64,000 nt of DNA, taken from Alkalimonas cellulosilytica. Lineage in GTDB: Bacteria > Pseudomonadota > Gammaproteobacteria > Enterobacterales > Alteromonadaceae. Positions 60,271-64,000 of the stretch are shown in pieces. Below the pieces are notes generated by a model. The model saw only the letters and a program-made list of their open reading frames with translations, had not been told where the DNA came from and did no database searches. A program made the position numbers and the translations under genes. Each line of letters begins with the position of its first letter. Position 1 is the first letter of the stretch. The stretch covers positions 310,001 through 374,000 of the forward strand of contig NZ_JAUHLI010000001.1 of NCBI RefSeq assembly GCF_036325985.1, written 5' to 3'.

Positions 60271-60294
60271 GAACGTCTCACTGCTGCACTGTTG

Positions 60295-61371
60295 CTATTG
60301 CTCTGCACCGATGTTACCAGCTCTTAAATGACGCTCTGGATCAGGGTGCAGTTGCCAGTTCGCCAGGTTGCTTTCAATCAGCTGGCACAAGGCATCGATA
60401 TGCGCCGGATTATCGTTGAGTGCCGGAATGTAATGGTACTGCTCACCACCAGCATGCATAAAGTAGTCTTTGTTCTCTTCTGCTATTTCTTCAATGGTTT
60501 CCAGGCAATCAGCAGAGAAACCCGGGCAAAAAACCTGCACATTCTTGATGCCTTGCTTTGGTAAGCTTTTCAGCGTTTCGTCGGTGTAAGGTTTTAACCA
60601 CTCCTCTCGGCCAAAACGCGACTGGAAGGTGGTGATGTAATCGCTTTCGTTTAAGCCCAACCGTTCAGCAATGAGACGAGACGTTTTGTAACACTCGCAG
60701 TGGTAAGGATCACCATTCAGCAGATACCGTTTGGGTATACCATGGTAAGAAAATAGCAGCTTCTCGGGCCGGCCATGCTGCTGCCAGAACGTTTCGATTT
60801 GCTGAGCGGCGGCCTCAATAAAGGGAGAGAAATCATGGTAATGAGATACAAAGCGAAAATCGGGCAGCCAACGTCGTTGCATAAAATCTCTGGCGATGGC
60901 ATCAAAGGTAGAGGCTGTGGTTGAAGCTGAGTATTGCGGATAGAGGGGCAGCACCAGCAGCTTTCGTACGCCTTTTGCAAAGAGTTCGTTCAAAGCACTT
61001 TGAATGCTGGGATTACCATAACGCATGGCAAAGGCAACCTCCAATTGTTGATGGCCTTGCGTTTGCAACTGTTTACGCACTGCATCGCATTGCCGCTGCG
61101 TATGGAACAGCAGTGGAGAGCCTTGGTCGGTAAATACAGTGGCGTACGCTTTGGCTGAACGACGTGGACGGATACGCAGAATCACACCATGCAAGATAAG
61201 CCACCACAGTAGTCGTGGTACTTCCACGACCCGTGGATCTGAAAGAAACTCAGCCAGGTAACGCCTAAGTGCTTTGGGCGTCGGAGCATCTGGCGTCCCT
61301 AAGTTGGTAAGGAGAACGCCGATTTTATCCGTTTGTTGGTGTTGGAAGTTTTTTGTATTGGTATAACGCAT
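60295..61371 (-). CDS. hemH: Ferrochelatase
   Basis: Inserts Fe(II) into protoporphyrin IX, the last step of protoheme synthesis. A 358-residue protein with the family segments IGVLLTNLGTPDAPTPKALRRYLAEFLSDPRVVE, AMRYGNPSI, VLPLYPQYSASTTASTFD, the active His in LLFSYHGIPKRYL and the late TFQSRFGREEWLKPYTDETLKSL, FCPGFSADCLETIEEI. No [2Fe-2S] C-terminal cluster is visible. It is upstream of the PBP gene. Confidence 0.95.
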   Translation of the reverse strand: MRYTNTKNFQHQQTDKIGVLLTNLGTPDAPTPKALRRYLAEFLSDPRVVEVPRLLWWLILHGVILRIRPRRSAKAYATVFTDQGSPLLFHTQRQCDAVRKQLQTQGHQQLEVAFAMRYGNPSIQSALNELFAKGVRKLLVLPLYPQYSASTTASTFDAIARDFMQRRWLPDFRFVSHYHDFSPFIEAAAQQIETFWQQHGRPEKLLFSYHGIPKRYLLNGDPYHCECYKTSRLIAERLGLNESDYITTFQSRFGREEWLKPYTDETLKSLPKQGIKNVQVFCPGFSADCLETIEEIAEENKDYFMHAGGEQYHYIPALNDNPAHIDALCQLIESNLANWQLHPDPERHLRAGNIGAEQ

Positions 61372-61798
61372 GGGCTCTGTTTACCTGATAGATGAATGAT
61401 CTGGATGACTATTACGCCAATAGCCCTTAGTCAGATGTCCGGAACTGGGCTAATTGCTGCTTTCGCTTTACCAGCCTGGGTTAGTGCATCATACTACTCA
61501 GTATACGCAGTACGTCTGTTGAATGCCAAAGTTCCTCTTGCTAAGTTGGTGAAAAATAGAGCAAAAAAACTGATTTTTTGAGCATTCAGTCAACAGGAAT
61601 ATGATAATAAACGAATAAAAGAATGATCCAGCTTGCTATGGCACTGTTTTTCCGATGAAATGGTGCGGTATGTACGACAGGCACTGTTTGCAGGATGACA
61701 AAGCAGCTGATCGTACTGTGTTCAGTTTCACATGTATTCAGATCCAATTGGCCTTTGTCGGACTTTGGCCGTATCTGGAACTCTGGTACCGGTGCAGC
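61372..61798. other. 427-base intergenic region without supported gene
   Basis: The region between hemH and the binding-protein gene. It must hold the hemH promoter (leftward) and the promoter of the three-gene module (rightward). A 61-codon frame at 61396-61581 lacks a ribosome site and any recognised feature. A 10-base direct repeat GGCACTGTTT occurs at 61640-61649 and 61680-61689. The sequence is more AT-rich than the genes around it. No RNA gene is recognised. Confidence 0.6.
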
Positions 61799-62209
61799 AT
61801 GTTTAAATACTTTTTCTCGGTCGTGATTCTCTTCGTAAGCCTTTCCAGCCAGGCGGTCCAGGTTATTGCCCATCCTACAGTTGAGTTACAGCAGCTAAAC
61901 CCTGCGCAGCTTCGGGCGTTATTTAGCATGCGCCAGACGCAATGGCCAGATGGTTCCGCCGTGCGTGTTTTCGTGCTCAGCAACGATCATCCATTGCATC
62001 AGAGTTTTTGTAAGGAACAACTACGGATGTTTCCTTATCAATTGGATAATATCTGGAATCGATTAAGCTTTTCCGGAATTGGTACCCGGCCTTACCTAGC
62101 GGGATCGGAGCAGGAGTTGGTGAAGCTGATTCAACTCACACCTGGCAGTATCGGTTACCGCTCGGCCAGTGCTGATGACACAGGGGTTCGTATCATTGAA
62201 ATACTTTAA
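61799..62209 (+). CDS. PstS-like small periplasmic binding protein
   Basis: A 136-residue protein with a signal peptide (FFSVVILFVSLSSQA) and one lobe of a phosphate-binding-type fold: the pattern LRALFSMRQTQWPDGSAVRVFVL, then HPLHQSFCKEQL, IWNRLSFSGIGTRP and the closing LTPGSIGYRSAS, all typical of PBP_like domains related to PstS. No ABC transporter genes are adjacent. The gene end overlaps the start of the barrel gene, and a membrane sensor follows, so a signalling role is more probable than transport. The start has only a weak ribosome site. The ligand (phosphate or other anion) is inferred. Confidence 0.8.
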   Translation: MFKYFFSVVILFVSLSSQAVQVIAHPTVELQQLNPAQLRALFSMRQTQWPDGSAVRVFVLSNDHPLHQSFCKEQLRMFPYQLDNIWNRLSFSGIGTRPYLAGSEQELVKLIQLTPGSIGYRSASADDTGVRIIEIL

Positions 62210-63413
62210 CGTACATCACCGGGCAGCGGTACTGCCTCCTTCACGATCCTTGGCATGCCTTATTGCCGTGCTGTGCTGTTTTGTATCTCCTGGCCAGGCA
62301 CATGAATGGCAGTGGCATGGTTTTCTGGCACAGGGGGTTATTCAGGCCGACAAAAGCAACTTTATTAATCGCAGTGGTGACCCTTCTTTGGCGTTAACGG
62401 AGCTTGGGTTAAATGGCGCTTTGCAACTGCAACCCAACTGGCGTGTGGCGGGGCAGGTCGTTTATCTGGATGGAGGAAATCGTTATCCGGACGGTCTGAA
62501 GTTGGATTATTTATTTGTAGACTGGGCCTTAGTCAATCAATTGGATTGGCGGCTGAACGTTTATGCAGGACGTTTTAAAAACCAACACTGGATCTACTCC
62601 AGCACCCGTGATGTCCCACTGACCCGCCCCAGCATTGTGCTGCCTCAGTCGGTGTATTTCGATACGTTCAGAGATATTGCGGTCAGTAGCGATGGTTTGG
62701 CTTTCAAGGCCAGTGTTGATACTGCTGCGGGGCATTTTGAGATGAACTGGAGTATGGGAGCTACCCCTTTATCCGATAAGCAAACCCGGTTATTGCTTGG
62801 TGATCAGGTGCAAGGCAAGTCACGGCAAAAGTATGTACATCAGGCTAGTGTGTTTTGGCAACCTGAGCTGAGTAACTGGACACTTGGTGTCTCCTTGCTC
62901 GACTCTGAGTTTAGTTACCGAAGTGCTGGAGAATCGCCATTTCTGGATGCTGATTTTGTGGTGCAAAGGTTTATGCTGAATGCACAATATTTGCAAGAGC
63001 GCTGGCAGTTGGTGGCTGAACTGTTTCAGGAACGAATGGACACCAAGGGTTTCTTTGCGCCTGGGTTTGAAGTGCAGCAGTTCGGCCAGGGAGGCTATCT
63101 GCAGGGCTTATTTAAAGTCAGCCCCGATTTTCGGCTCAATGCGACGTTGGATTATTTTGTAGCCAATAAAGATGATCGTAGGGGAAAACAGTTAGAACAA
63201 AGCTCTCAGGGCACTATTCCAGCTTATTTTGGTTATCAGCATAGTATTAGCCTTGCAGCTAGCAAAGATCTGGCACCCCGTGTCCGGCTGCAGCTTGAAC
63301 ATCACTGGATCGAGGGAACTGGCCGGCTGTCACCCGGTGTTTTACCTGATTTGGCCACCAATCAGGATCGCTACTGGCAGTTGTGGGCATTGCAACTGAT
63401 GTACTGGTTCTAA
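62196..63413 (+). CDS. Outer-membrane beta-barrel protein
   Basis: A 405-residue protein with a signal peptide (LACLIAVLCCFVSPGQA) and amphipathic beta strands throughout, ending LWALQLMYWF with the terminal Phe of BAM substrates. It resembles porin-like proteins of the phosphate-selective type only in general layout. The start is uncertain: TTG at 62196 has AGGGG nine bases upstream and is used here; ATG at 62175 would lie deeper in the preceding gene. Either way it overlaps that gene, showing coupled translation. The third gene starts four bases after its stop. Confidence 0.8.
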   Translation: MKYFNVHHRAAVLPPSRSLACLIAVLCCFVSPGQAHEWQWHGFLAQGVIQADKSNFINRSGDPSLALTELGLNGALQLQPNWRVAGQVVYLDGGNRYPDGLKLDYLFVDWALVNQLDWRLNVYAGRFKNQHWIYSSTRDVPLTRPSIVLPQSVYFDTFRDIAVSSDGLAFKASVDTAAGHFEMNWSMGATPLSDKQTRLLLGDQVQGKSRQKYVHQASVFWQPELSNWTLGVSLLDSEFSYRSAGESPFLDADFVVQRFMLNAQYLQERWQLVAELFQERMDTKGFFAPGFEVQQFGQGGYLQGLFKVSPDFRLNATLDYFVANKDDRRGKQLEQSSQGTIPAYFGYQHSISLAASKDLAPRVRLQLEHHWIEGTGRLSPGVLPDLATNQDRYWQLWALQLMYWF

Positions 63414-63416
63414 ACC

Positions 63417-64000
63417 ATGCGCCGCTTTATCAGCTTGCCATGGAAGTTGCTGATCGTCATGTTGTTGGTGCTTTTTATCATGACCTTTGGCCTTACCAGC
63501 TTTTCATTGGTGCGTGTGCAGGATGAGTTCATTCAGCAGCAACAGCATAAGCGTGTGTTGGGTGAACAACAATTTAGTCAATACAATCAGTTGATTGAAA
63601 ATCAACTGCGGATTTGGGTTGAGTCGTATGCGGAATTAAGTTTGTTATCCGCCAGTGGCTCAGGGCTTACCGCTTTTAAGCAGGCATTGGCGCAGCAAAT
63701 AGAAACCCTGCATTTGCATTTAAATGTGGATCATGTCTGGTTGTATGCCAACCCTGCAGAGGTTGTGTTTCAAAGTTCGGCAGCCATCCCCGCGGCTGTA
63801 GAACAGTTAGTACAACAGGCTTTCATTTTGCAGCAGCCGCAAAGTGATATCTTATGTGATCATTACTGCGTGAAGTCATTGGCGGTGCCACTGTTGCTGG
63901 ATGACAATGAAATGGCTGTGGTAGTCATGACCACCACATTAGTAGATATCCTGTTCTATCTGAATCGGTCTTTGCAAGCCGAAGTTGCTATCGTTAGTCA
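63417..64000 (+). CDS. Membrane sensor protein, 5' part (runs off window)
   Basis: The first 194 residues are visible. They start with a short basic segment and a TM helix (WKLLIVMLLVLFIMTFGLTSF), then a periplasmic domain with helical start (VQDEFIQQQQHKRVLGEQQFSQYN) and Cache/CHASE-like strands (LNVDHVWLYANPAEVVFQSSA), plus a CDHYC cysteine pair and MAVVVMTTTLVDILFYLNRSL. The rest, which may be GGDEF/EAL or kinase domains, lies beyond the window. It directly follows the barrel gene, giving a binding-protein/barrel/sensor operon. Confidence 0.75.
   Translation, partial: MRRFISLPWKLLIVMLLVLFIMTFGLTSFSLVRVQDEFIQQQQHKRVLGEQQFSQYNQLIENQLRIWVESYAELSLLSASGSGLTAFKQALAQQIETLHLHLNVDHVWLYANPAEVVFQSSAAIPAAVEQLVQQAFILQQPQSDILCDHYCVKSLAVPLLLDDNEMAVVVMTTTLVDILFYLNRSLQAEVAIVS

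Noticed and set aside
61396..61581. 61-codon reading frame in the hemH upstream gap
   Set aside because: No ribosome-binding site, no recognisable motif, and it lies in a region needed for promoters.
1..64000. Mobile elements, CRISPR arrays, tRNA or rRNA genes
   Set aside because: No transposase or integrase, no regular spaced repeats, and no tRNA or rRNA-like sequence was found on reading both strands.

Overview
This is a contiguous piece of bacterial chromosome with no sign of phage, plasmid or genomic-island structure. I see no integrase, transposase, CRISPR array, tRNA or rRNA. The gene content points to a marine or freshwater gammaproteobacterium: fadE divergent from yafJ, adjacent cmoA/cmoB, purM-purN, hemN and hemH, OmpC-type porins, RraB-like and DksA-like proteins, and a DUF3083-like protein. 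My best inference is the Rheinheimera/Alishewanella/Arsukibacterium group (Alteromonadales-Chromatiales border). Genus cannot be proven from this window.

Layout. (1) 1-7415: copper/silver resistance. A CopC-like protein (cut by the window edge) and a small Cys/His exported protein run left; a second small Cys/His exported protein, CusB and an oversized CusA run right. (2) 7486-13891: cold-shock protein, VOC protein, an msrA-thioredoxin-msrB fusion split by an in-frame TGA, a MocR regulator divergent from GNAT and PaiB-like genes, and hemN behind an FNR-like box. (3) 13904-19456: DUF3083-like protein; a possible operon of Fcy1-like cytosine deaminase, orphan periplasmic binding protein and chemoreceptor; an unknown secreted protein; a porin. 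(4) 19529-28232: an overlapping RND permease/adaptor/CDF transporter operon, then a sulfur cluster (TauE-like, rhodanese, two YeeE-like half transporters, divergent persulfide-dioxygenase-type Blh) sharing a palindromic intergenic region. (5) 28241-39478: DksA-like protein, an ABC exporter operon (ATPase, FtsX-type permease, HlyD-like adaptor), a large hybrid histidine kinase, and an ExeM/NucH-type extracellular nuclease. (6) 39732-52852: fadE with a FadR-like operator, yafJ, DUF3108 protein, purN/purM, a small cytoplasmic protein, a LysR regulator, cmoB/cmoA, a GNAT-nitrilase fusion with a small membrane protein, and a TPR-GGDEF protein. (7) 53117-64000: an Nramp-like transporter with altered motifs, a SemiSWEET-like protein, RraB-like protein, cytochrome b562, HAD phosphatase, a membrane diguanylate cyclase, an atypical bifunctional penicillin-binding protein, ferrochelatase, and a three-gene set of phosphate-binding-like protein, outer-membrane barrel and membrane sensor cut by the window edge.

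Themes: metal and thiol/persulfide stress (CusBA, RND-CDF, Nramp, Msr, Blh cluster), heme synthesis, c-di-GMP signalling (two complete GGDEF proteins plus a partial sensor), and housekeeping purine and tRNA-modification genes. Many gene pairs overlap by 1-11 bases, showing translational coupling. The observations most worth checking are the TGA-split Msr fusion, the roughly 1340-residue CusA, the yeast-type cytosine deaminase beside a binding protein and chemoreceptor, the nested palindromes of the persulfide cluster, the motif-variant Nramp protein and the terminal three-gene sensor module.
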